NCBI GenBank assembly: GCA_902775345.1
Contig: CACYLW010000008.1
Location: forward strand, 80,012 to 144,011
Direction of reading: 5' to 3'
DNA length: 64,000 bases
Source of the DNA: an uncultured Eubacteriales bacterium
GTDB lineage: Bacteria > Bacillota > Clostridia > Peptostreptococcales > Anaerovoracaceae
Below the pieces are notes generated by a model that worked only from the letters and a program-made list of their open reading frames with translations, had not been told where the DNA came from and did no database searches. Below are positions 16,450 through 24,809 of this stretch, piece after piece. Made by a program: the position numbers and the translations under genes. The first letter of the stretch is position 1, and each line of letters starts with the position of its first letter.

Positions 16450-17661
16450 ATGAGCAGTATCGTTGACAGATTCATGAGGTATATTTCGATAGACACACAG
16501 TCTCATGCAGACAGCAACACCTCGCCAAGTACCGCCAAGCAGTTCCGTCTGGCAAGGCTTCTGGCAGAAGAAATGACAGAGATGGGCGTCTCCAACGTCA
16601 GGTTGGATGACCGGCACTGTTATGTCTATGGTGAGATCCCTTCGAACCAGGATGCCGGCATCCCTGCTCTTGGTTTCATTTCTCATATGGATACGTCTCC
16701 GAGCGCTCCGGGAGATGCAGGTAACGCAAGGATACACGAAAACTATGACGGCGGAGTGATCATGCTTAATGAAGAGGTTTCCCTCGATCCGGAAATCTAC
16801 CCTGAGCTCAGGGATTATGTGGGCTGCGACCTCATCGTCACTGACGGCGTTTCACTCCTCGGAGGAGACGACAAGGCCGGTATCGCCGAAATAATGACCA
16901 TGGCGGAAACATTCATAAACGATCCTTCGATCCCGCATGGAAAAATTGGTATCGCGTTCACATCGGATGAAGAAGTCGGCAGAGGCGCGGACTACTTCGA
17001 CATAGAAGGCTTCGGCATGGATTACGCATATACTGTTGACGGAGGCGTTCTGGGAGAGCTCGAGTACGAGAACTTCAACGCCGCTGAAGCACGTGTATAC
17101 TTCAAGGGACGTGACATCCATCCGGGAACGGCAAAAGACGTGCTTATAAACGCAGTCGGGATAGCTACAGAGCTCGAAAGAATGCTTCCTCAGGAACAGA
17201 GACCGGAATACACCGAAGGCTATGACGGATTCTTCCATTTGACGCAGCTGAACGGCACACCGGCAGAGGCAGAGTCCCGCTACATAATCAGGGACCACGA
17301 CGCCGCCCTCTTCGAAAAGAAGATAGCGCTCATGCGCAAGTGTGTCGACTACTTCAACACAAAATACGAGAACTCGGTCACGCTCGAGATACGCGAACAG
17401 TACAGAAACATGCGCGAGCTGATAGAACCGCACATGTTCCTTATAGACAACGCGAAGGCCGCATTCAGGGCATGCGGGGTCGAACCGATAATCATTCCTA
17501 TCAGAGGCGGTACTGACGGCGCCAGGCTCACATATGAAGGCCTGCCTTGCCCTAACCTATCCACCGGCGGACTGAACTTCCACTCAAATACCGAGTATAT
17601 CCCGGTACAGTCGCTTGAAAAGATGGTTGAAGTACTGGTGGAGCTCGCAAGAGCCAAATAA
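16450..17661 (+). CDS. pepT: Peptidase T (tripeptide aminopeptidase)
   Basis: A 403-residue M20B-family zinc aminopeptidase that releases the N-terminal residue from tripeptides in the cytoplasm. Zinc and catalytic residues are recognisable: FISHMDTSP (near residue 78), LLGGDDKAG (near 138), TSDEEVGRG with the catalytic Glu (near 175), YTVDGG (near 196) and the C-terminal LNFHSNTEY. Length equals the family norm. A GGAGG site lies 10 nt before the ATG. It supports peptide and proline fermentation elsewhere in the window and ends at a strong terminator. Confidence 0.95.
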   Translation: MSSIVDRFMRYISIDTQSHADSNTSPSTAKQFRLARLLAEEMTEMGVSNVRLDDRHCYVYGEIPSNQDAGIPALGFISHMDTSPSAPGDAGNARIHENYDGGVIMLNEEVSLDPEIYPELRDYVGCDLIVTDGVSLLGGDDKAGIAEIMTMAETFINDPSIPHGKIGIAFTSDEEVGRGADYFDIEGFGMDYAYTVDGGVLGELEYENFNAAEARVYFKGRDIHPGTAKDVLINAVGIATELERMLPQEQRPEYTEGYDGFFHLTQLNGTPAEAESRYIIRDHDAALFEKKIALMRKCVDYFNTKYENSVTLEIREQYRNMRELIEPHMFLIDNAKAAFRACGVEPIIIPIRGGTDGARLTYEGLPCPNLSTGGLNFHSNTEYIPVQSLEKMVEVLVELARAK

Positions 17662-17675
17662 GCACAGCAACACAA

Positions 17676-17706
17676 AACGGATCCCACCGGGGATCCGTTC
17701 TTTTTG
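17676..17706. terminator. Bidirectional terminator between pepT and the sirtuin gene
   Basis: AACGGATCCC (17676-17685) pairs with GGGATCCGTT (17690-17699), followed by TCTTTTT on plus and TTTTG on minus. It lies between two convergent genes. Confidence 0.8.
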
Positions 17707-17710
17707 TCTT

Positions 17711-18442
17711 TCATTCTGCCTCAAGTTCTCTGAAAACTTCCTCAACGTCTGCGCGTATGAGAAGTGTGGCTCTCCCGTCGGCAGGAGTCGGCTCTTTGTT
17801 TATCACAACCAGGTTTCTGCCGCTGAAGTCATTGATCAGCGACGCGGCAGGTTCCACGGCAAGAGACGTGCCCGCAACTATCAGGGTATCCGCTCCCGAG
17901 ATCTCCCTGCACGCACCTATCATGGTGTATTTGTCGGGGATCTCTCCGTAGAGCACGACCCACGGTTTTATGATACCGCCGCATTTATCGCACCTCGGCA
18001 CGCCTTCGCTCTGAAGTATCTTTTCGAGCGGATATTCCGTCTCGCAGTCCACACAGTAGTTTTCACGGATGCTCCCGTGGAGCTCATATACCCTCTTGTT
18101 GCCTGCTTCTTTGTGCAGCCCGTCTATGTTCTGCGTTACTATGCCGCGCAGCCTGTCCTGCTTTTCAAGCTTATACAGGTACCTGTGTACGGCATTCGGC
18201 CTGGCATCGGGGTAGATCATGTAATTGCGGTAGAAGTCGTAAAAATCTGCTGTGTGCAGCATGAAGAACGCCGCGCTCAGTATCTCCTCAGGCGGCCTTC
18301 CCCTGAATCTTTCCGAGTAAAGCCCGTCCTCTGAGCGGAAGTCAGGTATGCCGCTCGCTGTCGACACTCCGGCTCCGCCGAAGAACACTATCCTTCTCGA
18401 TCTTCCGATTATTTCCTTAAGTTTTCCTACGGCTTCAGTCAT
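17711..18442 (-). CDS. cobB: NAD-dependent protein deacylase, Sir2/CobB type
   Basis: A 243-residue canonical bacterial sirtuin that removes acyl groups from lysines using NAD. Motifs in order: GGAGVSTASGIPDFRSEDG (near residue 22), TQNIDGLH (near 102), the catalytic histidine in ELHGS, the zinc knuckle CVDC...CDKCGG (about 128-152), GTSLAVEP, and VVINKEPTP. I use ATG 18442 with a nearby GGA site, because the longer reading from 18490 would overlap the preceding gene by 41 nt. It is last in a probable seven-gene minus-strand run that includes MsrA. Confidence 0.92.
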   Translation of the reverse strand: MTEAVGKLKEIIGRSRRIVFFGGAGVSTASGIPDFRSEDGLYSERFRGRPPEEILSAAFFMLHTADFYDFYRNYMIYPDARPNAVHRYLYKLEKQDRLRGIVTQNIDGLHKEAGNKRVYELHGSIRENYCVDCETEYPLEKILQSEGVPRCDKCGGIIKPWVVLYGEIPDKYTMIGACREISGADTLIVAGTSLAVEPAASLINDFSGRNLVVINKEPTPADGRATLLIRADVEEVFRELEAE

Positions 18443-18449
18443 TTTCCGG

Positions 18450-19484
18450 TCAGTATTTATTATGCACTTTCTCCGCGAAACACATGACATCCTTGATATT
18501 GACCTCAGTACCGTCGTCGAGCACCGCCCTGCCGCTCATCTTTCCGAACACCTGATGCTGATCGGAAACGATGACCTTGTAATCCAGGCAGGCAGCCCTG
18601 TCGAGCACAGGTTCAAAAGTCATTTCGAAGCGCCCGTCCGAAGACGTGAACTTCCACATGTCCATATAACCGCTTTCAGGGATCACGAACTCCACGTCAT
18701 CGAGCTTGTGGGCCTTTCCGTTCCAGAACAGCATATTTTCTGAAGCCGCGCTCGTATCACCGAAGCCGTATCCTATGTTCCATCCGAAGCTGTTGCCGTC
18801 TACATCAGCATTGCCGGATCCCCAGAACCAGGTGTTGTCATAAGTCCATACGCCCCTGCCCCAGTCAAGAGTACCGAAATCTGCCGACGGGTCGAAGGTG
18901 TATTTTTTACCGTCGAAGCTGACGTATCCGGAAGCTCTCATGCAGTTGATCTTCTGGTTATAATAGAAGGCGTGCTTCTCAGGCCACGGAGTCGCGATCA
19001 CCATGGAATCCATAGGCGGCTGCTCCAGAACTATTTCTGCGTCAAAAGGCTTTCCGTCCATGAAGTTCTCAAAGTGGCATTTCAGATGCCTTGCCTGATA
19101 TCTGACTTCAAAGCTCATCTGCAGCCTTTTGTCGCTGTATTTCGTGGTACCGTAGGACGAATCCTCAGGCAGGCCCAGTTTTCCCATCGGGAACGCGTTG
19201 AGCACGGTCTCGGTATGCTCCCACGGTTCGTCACCGAACACGAGCAGCGACACCGACTGCAGGCCGATATAGCCATCATCTGAAACAGTGAACGCGGCCG
19301 CAAAATCTTTGTTCACGACCAGATAGTAATCCCATTCTTTTATGCGGAATGCCGGCGCCTTTATATCATTCCTGCGATACTTCTGCACCAGGCTCCTGGA
19401 CCAGCCGGGTTCTCTCAGTTCGCCGTTCTCATCGAGCAAAAGCTGCACGTTCGTCACTTCATGATTCCTCATCTGAGCCACCAT
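18450..19484 (-). CDS. DUF2804 family protein
   Basis: A 344-residue protein of the DUF2804 family. It is rich in aromatic beta-strand segments, for example DFGTLDWGRGVWTYDNTWFW (around residues 206-225) and WNIGYGFGDTSAASENMLF. No signal peptide or membrane helix is seen. Related proteins resemble lipocalin-like hydroxyneurosporene-synthase/CrtC folds, but no function is established and none is assigned here. It sits 7 nt after DUF4298 and 7 nt before the sirtuin start, clearly within the same operon. Confidence 0.75.
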   Translation of the reverse strand: MVAQMRNHEVTNVQLLLDENGELREPGWSRSLVQKYRRNDIKAPAFRIKEWDYYLVVNKDFAAAFTVSDDGYIGLQSVSLLVFGDEPWEHTETVLNAFPMGKLGLPEDSSYGTTKYSDKRLQMSFEVRYQARHLKCHFENFMDGKPFDAEIVLEQPPMDSMVIATPWPEKHAFYYNQKINCMRASGYVSFDGKKYTFDPSADFGTLDWGRGVWTYDNTWFWGSGNADVDGNSFGWNIGYGFGDTSAASENMLFWNGKAHKLDDVEFVIPESGYMDMWKFTSSDGRFEMTFEPVLDRAACLDYKVIVSDQHQVFGKMSGRAVLDDGTEVNIKDVMCFAEKVHNKY

Positions 19485-19491
19485 TCTCCTT

Positions 19492-19809
19492 TCAGAATTC
19501 CTTCTCTTCCATGCATCTGAGCACGGCTCTCTGCATCCTTGCCATAAGTTCCCTGTGGTCCGTTATGAGATCATATACCGCATCTTCAGACAGGACGCCT
19601 CTTTTAAGATCTTCGGGAAGCTTTCCGGCTTCATCTGCCTCGAAATCATCCATCCATTTCTGACTGCTGTAATATTCCTCGAGCTTATAGTACTTGCTCT
19701 GTATCTTTTCGTATCTGTCCAGGGCTTCGGCAAGCTCCGAAAGAGCCTCCCCCGTTTCGTCCAGATACGATTCCATCTTTTTGATTCTTTCAACCTGTGC
19801 CTTGCTCAT
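19492..19809 (-). CDS. DUF4298 family coiled-coil protein
   Basis: A 105-residue, almost entirely helical, acidic protein matching DUF4298: early heptad-like ERIKKMESYLDETGEALSEL, and a central YYKLEEYYSSQKWMDDFEAD motif with clustered tyrosines and tryptophan. The ATG at 19809 with a GAGGGGG site is preferred over the longer reading to 19833, which overlaps the upstream transporter. Function is unknown. Confidence 0.72.
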   Translation of the reverse strand: MSKAQVERIKKMESYLDETGEALSELAEALDRYEKIQSKYYKLEEYYSSQKWMDDFEADEAGKLPEDLKRGVLSEDAVYDLITDHRELMARMQRAVLRCMEEKEF

Positions 19810-19829
19810 GAAGCACCCCCTCTTTGTTT

Positions 19830-20711
19830 TCACGCCGCTTTTCTGTCACCTGTAAGTTCGCTGACCGCAGCTGCGCCGAGTATCAGGACGGCTCCCATGA
19901 CCGTATAGATATTGACCGGCTCTCTAAGGAAGAACGCTGACAGCAGAACCGCTTCCACCGGGTCTATGTAACTCAGTATGCCGACGGTCTGGGTAGGCAG
20001 TTTATTGACTGCATCAAAGTAGATAATGTATCCGATACCGGTATGCAGCACTCCCAGCGTAAGCAGGCAGATGATGCCGGCAGCCGTGATACTGACTTCG
20101 CTGAACGCTCCGGTCGCTGCTGAATACGGCAGCATTATCAGGGACACGAGCGCCAGCTGCATGATCGTGGTATTCACCGGAGAAATATCTTTCATGTACT
20201 TGTTTATCAGCACCACCATCGCATAGAAGAAGCCTCCGCAAACGCCGAATATAACTCCCTTAAGCTCGGATAGATGCAGTCCGGTCTGCAGCACGCCCGA
20301 CACGAGTATCATTCCGCAGAACGCCACGGCTACACATATGATCTTCCTTGGAGTCAGCTTCTCCTTCAGAACGACCGCTCCGGCAAGTATGTAAAACACC
20401 GGCTGCATGTAGTAGCAGAGCGTGCTGGTCGCGATGGTCGTGTATTTGTATGCTTCGAACTGGCAGATCCAGTTGCAGCACATCAGCGCAGAACTGAGCA
20501 GCAGCCACCATCTGTTTCTCCTGATCGCCTCTGCATCAGGCTTTTCCCTGCGCGCGGCAAGCAGTATAAGTATCGTGACGGCCCCGAAGAATGCGCGCCC
20601 AAGGCAAATGATACTCGACGGCATGTTTATGTATCTCGACAGAGTACCTATGGTTCCGAAGAGCAGCAGAGTGAATATAAGCTGCATTCTTGATTTGTTT
20701 ATACTGTCCAT
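19830..20711 (-). CDS. EamA/DMT-family transporter
   Basis: A 293-residue integral membrane protein with about ten predicted helices in two EamA repeats. The first spans about residues 8-135 and ends in the LKEKLTPRKIICVAVAFCGMILV motif; the second spans about 150-285 and ends in FLREPVNIYTVMGAVLILGAA. Such proteins export or import small metabolites. The substrate cannot be predicted. It lies between msrA and DUF4298, 20 nt from each, with an AAAGGG ribosome site. Confidence 0.85.
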   Translation of the reverse strand: MDSINKSRMQLIFTLLLFGTIGTLSRYINMPSSIICLGRAFFGAVTILILLAARREKPDAEAIRRNRWWLLLSSALMCCNWICQFEAYKYTTIATSTLCYYMQPVFYILAGAVVLKEKLTPRKIICVAVAFCGMILVSGVLQTGLHLSELKGVIFGVCGGFFYAMVVLINKYMKDISPVNTTIMQLALVSLIMLPYSAATGAFSEVSITAAGIICLLTLGVLHTGIGYIIYFDAVNKLPTQTVGILSYIDPVEAVLLSAFFLREPVNIYTVMGAVLILGAAAVSELTGDRKAA

Positions 20712-20731
20712 GCCCTTTATGTATACGCCTT

Positions 20732-21226
20732 TTACTTATCCTTATTTAGCGTAAAGAACTCAGCCGGTATGTGGCAGTATCCGGCCGGATTTTTGTCCAG
20801 ATACTTCTGGTGATATTCTTCCGCAGTGAAAAAGTTTGCGAGCGGTTTCAGCTCAACCGCAAGAGGCTCTCCGATGAGTTCCTCTTCCTTATCATATGCC
20901 CTGCGTATGGCATCGAGCATGTCAGGGTCGCTGTAATAAATGCCGGTGCGGTACTGGATGCCTACGTCATGCCCCTGTCTGTTGACCGAAGTAGGATCGA
21001 TCACGAGGAAGTAGTAATAAATCAGTTTCTCCGGACTTATCACGCTTTCGTCAAACTCCACGAGCACGGTCTCAGCATGTCCGCTGTTTGCGCACACATC
21101 CTGATATGACGGCGCGTCATCCGGACCGTTCGCATAGCCGACTTCCGTCCTGATGACTCCGTCAAACTGGTCGAAGTATTTCTGCGTTCCCCAGAAACAT
21201 CCTCCGGCAAAATATATGGTCTTCAT
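20732..21226 (-). CDS. msrA: Peptide-methionine (S)-S-oxide reductase MsrA
   Basis: A 164-residue MsrA that reduces the S-epimer of methionine sulfoxide. The catalytic Cys is in AGGCFWGTQKYF (residue ~10), followed by the family segments VGYANG, YQDVCANSGHAETV and the YHQKYL motif. I start at MKTIYFAGG because the AGGAG is 8 nt before that ATG and too close to the two upstream candidate starts. No fused MsrB domain is present. The free-Met-sulfoxide reductase is two genes upstream, which suggests an oxidative damage repair operon. Confidence 0.94.
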   Translation of the reverse strand: MKTIYFAGGCFWGTQKYFDQFDGVIRTEVGYANGPDDAPSYQDVCANSGHAETVLVEFDESVISPEKLIYYYFLVIDPTSVNRQGHDVGIQYRTGIYYSDPDMLDAIRRAYDKEEELIGEPLAVELKPLANFFTAEEYHQKYLDKNPAGYCHIPAEFFTLNKDK

Positions 21227-21237
21227 GTTCATCACTC

Positions 21238-21774
21238 CTAGAGCATTATGATCTCAGGTTTATGCTTCTCAGCAGGCAGGAAGTTGTTTATAAGCTGCTT
21301 TGTCTTGAATCTCAGGTGCGAGGTGTTTGCCCCCGGATTGCAGGCGAACCATTCCGCATCAGCAACGGCCTTGTCGATCACGACTTTGACCTTGCCTTCA
21401 GGGTCATTGAGGATGCCCATGACGGACGCTTCACCCGGTGTGAGCCCTATCACATTCTGCATGTCCTCAGGTGACGCGAACGAGACTCTTGCCGTATGCA
21501 TCATGGCAGCAAACAGCTTGGAGTCGAATCTCTTGTTCGCCGGCAGTATGACCAGGAAGAACTGCGTTTTCTGCCTGTTGCATACGACGATCGTCTTGCG
21601 GATCTCAGCTCCGAGCTTTTCAGAGATCTCGACGCACTCCTCCATCGCTTCAACTGTATCGTTATCTACTCTCTCGTACTTGATGTTCAGTCTCTCCAGT
21701 TCCTGATATGTCTTTGTTTCCAGTGCCCCGCGCTCATCCTGCGGTGCTGTCGTCATTACTTCACTTATGAACAT
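21238..21774 (-). CDS. Prolyl-tRNA editing protein, ProX/PrdX type
   Basis: A 178-residue protein of the YbaK/ProX family, stand-alone relatives of the prolyl-tRNA synthetase INS domain that hydrolyse mischarged tRNA-Pro. Typical segments are RKTIVVCNRQKTQFFLVILPA with the conserved lysine (near residue 60), LTPGEASVMGILND (near 112) and NPGANTSHLRF (near 146). A homologous gene, prdX, belongs to the proline reductase locus of some Clostridia; here it is about 6 kb from prdF. A GGGGG site precedes the ATG. Alanyl-tRNA-Pro is the usual substrate of the family. Confidence 0.85.
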   Translation of the reverse strand: MFISEVMTTAPQDERGALETKTYQELERLNIKYERVDNDTVEAMEECVEISEKLGAEIRKTIVVCNRQKTQFFLVILPANKRFDSKLFAAMMHTARVSFASPEDMQNVIGLTPGEASVMGILNDPEGKVKVVIDKAVADAEWFACNPGANTSHLRFKTKQLINNFLPAEKHKPEIIML

Positions 21775-21787
21775 TTCATCCCCCTTT

Positions 21788-22243
21788 TTACTTTATGACC
21801 TTCATGGATTCCAGTGTGCGTACAAAGGCTTCCAGCCCTTTTCTGTCATCTTCCGAGAACCGGCCGAGCAGAGGGCTGTCTATGTCGAGCACTCCGTATA
21901 CCGAACCGCCGGCATGAACCGGGACCACTATCTCCGAATTGCTTGCCGAATCGCACGCGATATGGCCGGGATACTCATGAACGTTTTTCACAAGTTGTGT
22001 CCTGTCTTCCGCAACAGCCGTGCCGCAGACACCCTTCCCGACTTCGATGACAGTACACGCAGGCTTTCCCTGGAACGGTCCGAGCATGAGCTTTCCTTCT
22101 TTCATAAGGTAAAAACCCGCCCAGTTGATATCGTCAAGCGAGTCCCAGACAAGGGCCGCGGCATTGGACAGCACGGTCATGTCCCATGACACTCCACCGG
22201 ACAGGCTCTCAAGCTGTCTGCACATCAGATCATAATCAGTCAT
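21788..22243 (-). CDS. msrC: Free methionine-(R)-sulfoxide reductase (GAF domain)
   Basis: A 151-residue single GAF domain matching fRMsr/MsrC, which reduces free Met-(R)-sulfoxide. WAGFYLM, LGPFQGKPACTVIEVGKGVCGTA and IACDSASNSEIVVPV carry the three conserved cysteines, followed by GVLDIDSP. ATG 22243 with a GGAAGG site is chosen; the longer open frame runs antisense-free into the lyase gene and lacks homology. First gene of the run continuing to the sirtuin at 17711. Confidence 0.92.
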   Translation of the reverse strand: MTDYDLMCRQLESLSGGVSWDMTVLSNAAALVWDSLDDINWAGFYLMKEGKLMLGPFQGKPACTVIEVGKGVCGTAVAEDRTQLVKNVHEYPGHIACDSASNSEIVVPVHAGGSVYGVLDIDSPLLGRFSEDDRKGLEAFVRTLESMKVIK

Positions 22244-22297
22244 TTCACATTTCCTTCCGTTTTTTCCAAACGAATACACAGTTATTCTAACATAAAC

Positions 22298-22330
22298 AAC
22301 GGCTGCCTTTCGACAGCCGTTTGAGCAGTA
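22298..22330 (-). terminator. Terminator of the tyrosine phenol-lyase-like gene
   Basis: AACGGCTG (22298-22305) pairs with CAGCCGTT (22314-22321); on the minus strand it is followed by the T-rich GTTTATGTT. It lies 28 nt after the lyase stop codon. Confidence 0.7.
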
Positions 22331-22349
22331 TGTACAGAGGTCTGCCCGG

Positions 22350-23798
22350 TTACTGATCTTCTCCGAAATCAGCCTTGTATGCGGCAACCAGTTTCTCAGG
22401 CCAGTCAGATGTCGCCTCAAGCTTTCCTGTAAAGAATCTGAGCGTCGCAGGCTCATGCACGAACCTGAGTCCGCCTATAAGATCCCTGTGATCAAAGACC
22501 CACTTAACTCTGTCTATCACGTATTCGACCTGTGAGAGCGTGAACACTCTTCTCGGAAGAGCCAGTCTGACAAGCTCCATGGACGCGAATCTTTCACTTC
22601 CGTCAGCGTTCCTTTCTTCAGAAAGAGTGCCTCGCTCCATTCCGCGGATACCGCCGCACAGGTAGAACGCGCACACAAGGGCTCCCGCAGGGTATTCCTG
22701 CTGAGGTATGTGTGAAACGAAAGTGCTTGCATCGACATGCGCTCCCAGACCGCCGGCAGGAGTTATCATCGGAACACCGTACTCCACAAGTTTGTCGACG
22801 CAGTACTTTATGAACTGAGGTCCGTGTGAAATGATATCCATGTCCATCGACTCATCAAAGCCCACTGTCATGGCTTCTATCTCGCGCACCGACATGCCGC
22901 CGTATGTGAGGAATCCCTCAAACATAGGGACCAGATCCTCCATCGAGTGGAACAGTTCTTCATCCCTGACCAGTATGGCGCCGCCGCGCGCGAAGCCGAA
23001 CTTCCTGGCCGAGAAGTATATCATGTCGAACTGGTCAGCGATCTCTCTTGTGATGTCGCGCACGGACATGTCCTTTCGCTCTTCATCACGTATTTTTATG
23101 AAGTACAGATTGTCCTGCAGAAGCGACGCGTCAAGCACAGACAGGATCCCGTGCTTTCTTGCTACGGCGCAGGCATCCTTGAAGCTCTGCACCGATACAG
23201 GCTGTCCGCCGATCAGGTTGGTGCCTGCCTCGAGTCTCATGAACGCAACGTTGTCAGCGCCTTCCTTTTCTATGCAGGCTTCCAGCTTATCCAGATCGAT
23301 GTCGCCCTTGAACGGGAGATCGCTCTGCGATACCAGGCCCTCATCCTTTACGAGTTCCTCAACATGGCCGCCGAGTCTGGTTATATGAGCCTTGGCCGTC
23401 GTGAAGTGATAGTTCATGATCACACAGCTTCCCGGTTTTACGAATCTGGTCGCAAGGATGTTTTCACACGCTCTGCCCTGATGCGCAGGCAGGCAGTATT
23501 TCATGCCGAATATCTCCTCAAGCTTGTCCCTCATGCGGAAGAACGATTCGCTCCCTGCATAGGCGTCATCAGGCGTCATCATGCCTGCGAGCATCTGATC
23601 GCTCATCGCGTTTACACCGGAATCGGTAAGCATGTCCATGAAGATGTCGCCGTTATGAAGCTGGAATGTGTTGAAACCGGCTTCCCTCATCTTGCTGAGT
23701 CTCTGTTCGGCAGGCAGAAGCTGAAGCTGCTGAACGATCTTTACTTTATGCATCTCCACAGGAATAGGTTCGTGATCATAGAATTTTATTGCGGGCAT
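22350..23798 (-). CDS. tpl: Tyrosine phenol-lyase / tryptophanase family enzyme, probably tyrosine phenol-lyase
   Basis: A 482-residue PLP beta-eliminating lyase that splits an aromatic amino acid to pyruvate, ammonia and phenol or indole. LTDSGVNAMSD, DDAYAGSESFF, PAHQGRACEN and FKGDIDLDKLE are family hallmarks; the PLP lysine is in SARKFGFARGG. Two positions favour tyrosine over tryptophan: NYHFTTA has Thr after the Phe, as in tyrosine phenol-lyase (Asp in tryptophanase), and GIRGMERG keeps the Arg of tyrosine phenol-lyase (Val in tryptophanase). GGAGG precedes ATG 23798. An attenuator-like leader with six Tyr codons lies just upstream. Tryptophanase remains an alternative. Confidence 0.8.
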   Translation of the reverse strand: MPAIKFYDHEPIPVEMHKVKIVQQLQLLPAEQRLSKMREAGFNTFQLHNGDIFMDMLTDSGVNAMSDQMLAGMMTPDDAYAGSESFFRMRDKLEEIFGMKYCLPAHQGRACENILATRFVKPGSCVIMNYHFTTAKAHITRLGGHVEELVKDEGLVSQSDLPFKGDIDLDKLEACIEKEGADNVAFMRLEAGTNLIGGQPVSVQSFKDACAVARKHGILSVLDASLLQDNLYFIKIRDEERKDMSVRDITREIADQFDMIYFSARKFGFARGGAILVRDEELFHSMEDLVPMFEGFLTYGGMSVREIEAMTVGFDESMDMDIISHGPQFIKYCVDKLVEYGVPMITPAGGLGAHVDASTFVSHIPQQEYPAGALVCAFYLCGGIRGMERGTLSEERNADGSERFASMELVRLALPRRVFTLSQVEYVIDRVKWVFDHRDLIGGLRFVHEPATLRFFTGKLEATSDWPEKLVAAYKADFGEDQ

Positions 23799-23830
23799 TG
23801 CTGTGTACCTCCTTGTGTCCATCTCCGTCC

Positions 23831-23865
23831 CAAAACAAAAGCTCCGCAGCTGTCTGCTGCGGAGC
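23831..23865 (-). terminator. Intrinsic terminator in the lyase leader (candidate attenuator)
   Basis: On the minus strand GCTCCGCAGC (23865-23856) pairs perfectly with GCTGCGGAGC (23850-23841), followed by TTTTGTTTT, ending about 33 nt before the lyase ATG. That gap holds the ribosome site but no room for a promoter, so lyase transcripts must cross this terminator. The CGCAGC in the leader ORF (codons 7-9) could pair with the 3' arm and act as antiterminator. Confidence 0.78.
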
Positions 23866-23903
23866 GTCATTAACCATGTGCGTCTGTCACATTATCATAC
23901 TAC

Positions 23904-23978
23904 TCACAGCAAAACAGCTACCCCATCGAGGTAGTAGTAATAATAATATTCTGCTGCGAAGTTGTTTCTCTGTTTCAT
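23904..23978 (-). CDS. Candidate Tyr-rich leader peptide upstream of the lyase gene
   Basis: A 24-codon ORF, Met-Lys-Gln-Arg-Asn-Asn-Phe-Ala-Ala-Glu, then six consecutive Tyr codons (three TAT, three TAC), then LDGVAVLL and a stop. The stop is 38 nt before the terminator hairpin. A run of codons for the very amino acid the downstream enzyme should degrade is the classic sign of a regulatory leader peptide. Against it, no good Shine-Dalgarno site precedes the ATG. The Tyr codons also overlap DNA that can form other hairpins (CTACC/GGTAG). Confidence 0.55.
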   Translation of the reverse strand: MKQRNNFAAEYYYYYYLDGVAVLL

Positions 23979-24065
23979 ACGACGTTGTTTATTGTTAACC
24001 AACTTTAAATATAGCGCTATGTTACTATGCTTCTTTGTTAATTACAACAAATATCACATTTGTTT

Positions 24066-24809
24066 TTATTTAAAATCACAAACCGTTTCGATTATATCCT
24101 GTATGCCCGGGCTGTGATCCTTCAGAGGCTCGCCTTTCAGGCCGGCCATCATTATCCCGCTCTGTGCCGGTATCTCAGCGATGACAGCTTCTCTGTCGCG
24201 TATCGCGCCTCTTACCATCGCAGCCTGCTCAGCGTCAGCCTTGTTGATAACGAAAAAGACCGGTTTCTCCAAAGCCTTGCCCATATCATATATCTTCTCA
24301 GACAGATGGATCGACTCGTAGCTTGGATCGATGACCATTAGTATCACGTCAGCGCATCTGTCCAGTCCGCGTCCGAAATGCTCCACACCGGCTTCCGTAT
24401 CGGTGATGACTATGTCATCTTCGCCGGTCTCCAGATTGTCGAGAAACATCTTACCGGTGAAGCCTATGCCGCAGGCACAACCCTCTTCAGCTTCCGCGAT
24501 CTTGCCGATCGCCATGAGATGAAGACCATCTTCTCCCGACATGAATTCTTCAGGAATATCCGAAAAGCTCCATCTGTTGTCGAAAACTCTCCCTTTTTCA
24601 TCAAAGACCCGGTACGCGCCCTTCTTGCCGCCGAAATAATGCGTGAAATCTTCAGGCAGATCAAATCCGAGCTGCCTGTGTAATCCGTAATTCGACTCAT
24701 CGGAATCGATCACCAGTACATTCTTTCCCGCTTTCTGATATGCTCTCGCGAGCAGCGTTGCGACCGTGCTCTTTCCGCAGCCGCCTTTTCCGCACAGTAT
24801 TATCTTCAC
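24066..24809 (-). CDS. CooC-like nickel-insertion ATPase (MinD/ParA family)
   Basis: A 247-residue P-loop ATPase of the CooC type, which helps load nickel into carbon monoxide dehydrogenase. It has the deviant Walker A GKGGCGKST at the N-terminus, the VLVIDSDESNYG switch region, the CAC metal-binding pair in EGCACGIGFTG (near residue 110), DIVITDTEAG and FFVINKAD. No cooS/acsA gene is in the window, so its client is elsewhere or different. It overlaps the acetyltransferase start by 4 nt. Confidence 0.85.
   Translation of the reverse strand: MKIILCGKGGCGKSTVATLLARAYQKAGKNVLVIDSDESNYGLHRQLGFDLPEDFTHYFGGKKGAYRVFDEKGRVFDNRWSFSDIPEEFMSGEDGLHLMAIGKIAEAEEGCACGIGFTGKMFLDNLETGEDDIVITDTEAGVEHFGRGLDRCADVILMVIDPSYESIHLSEKIYDMGKALEKPVFFVINKADAEQAAMVRGAIRDREAVIAEIPAQSGIMMAGLKGEPLKDHSPGIQDIIETVCDFK

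Noticed and set aside
23799-24065. T-box riboswitch before the lyase gene
   Set aside because: No T-box (AGGGTGGNACCGCG-like) sequence or specifier stem; a Tyr-codon ORF fits better.
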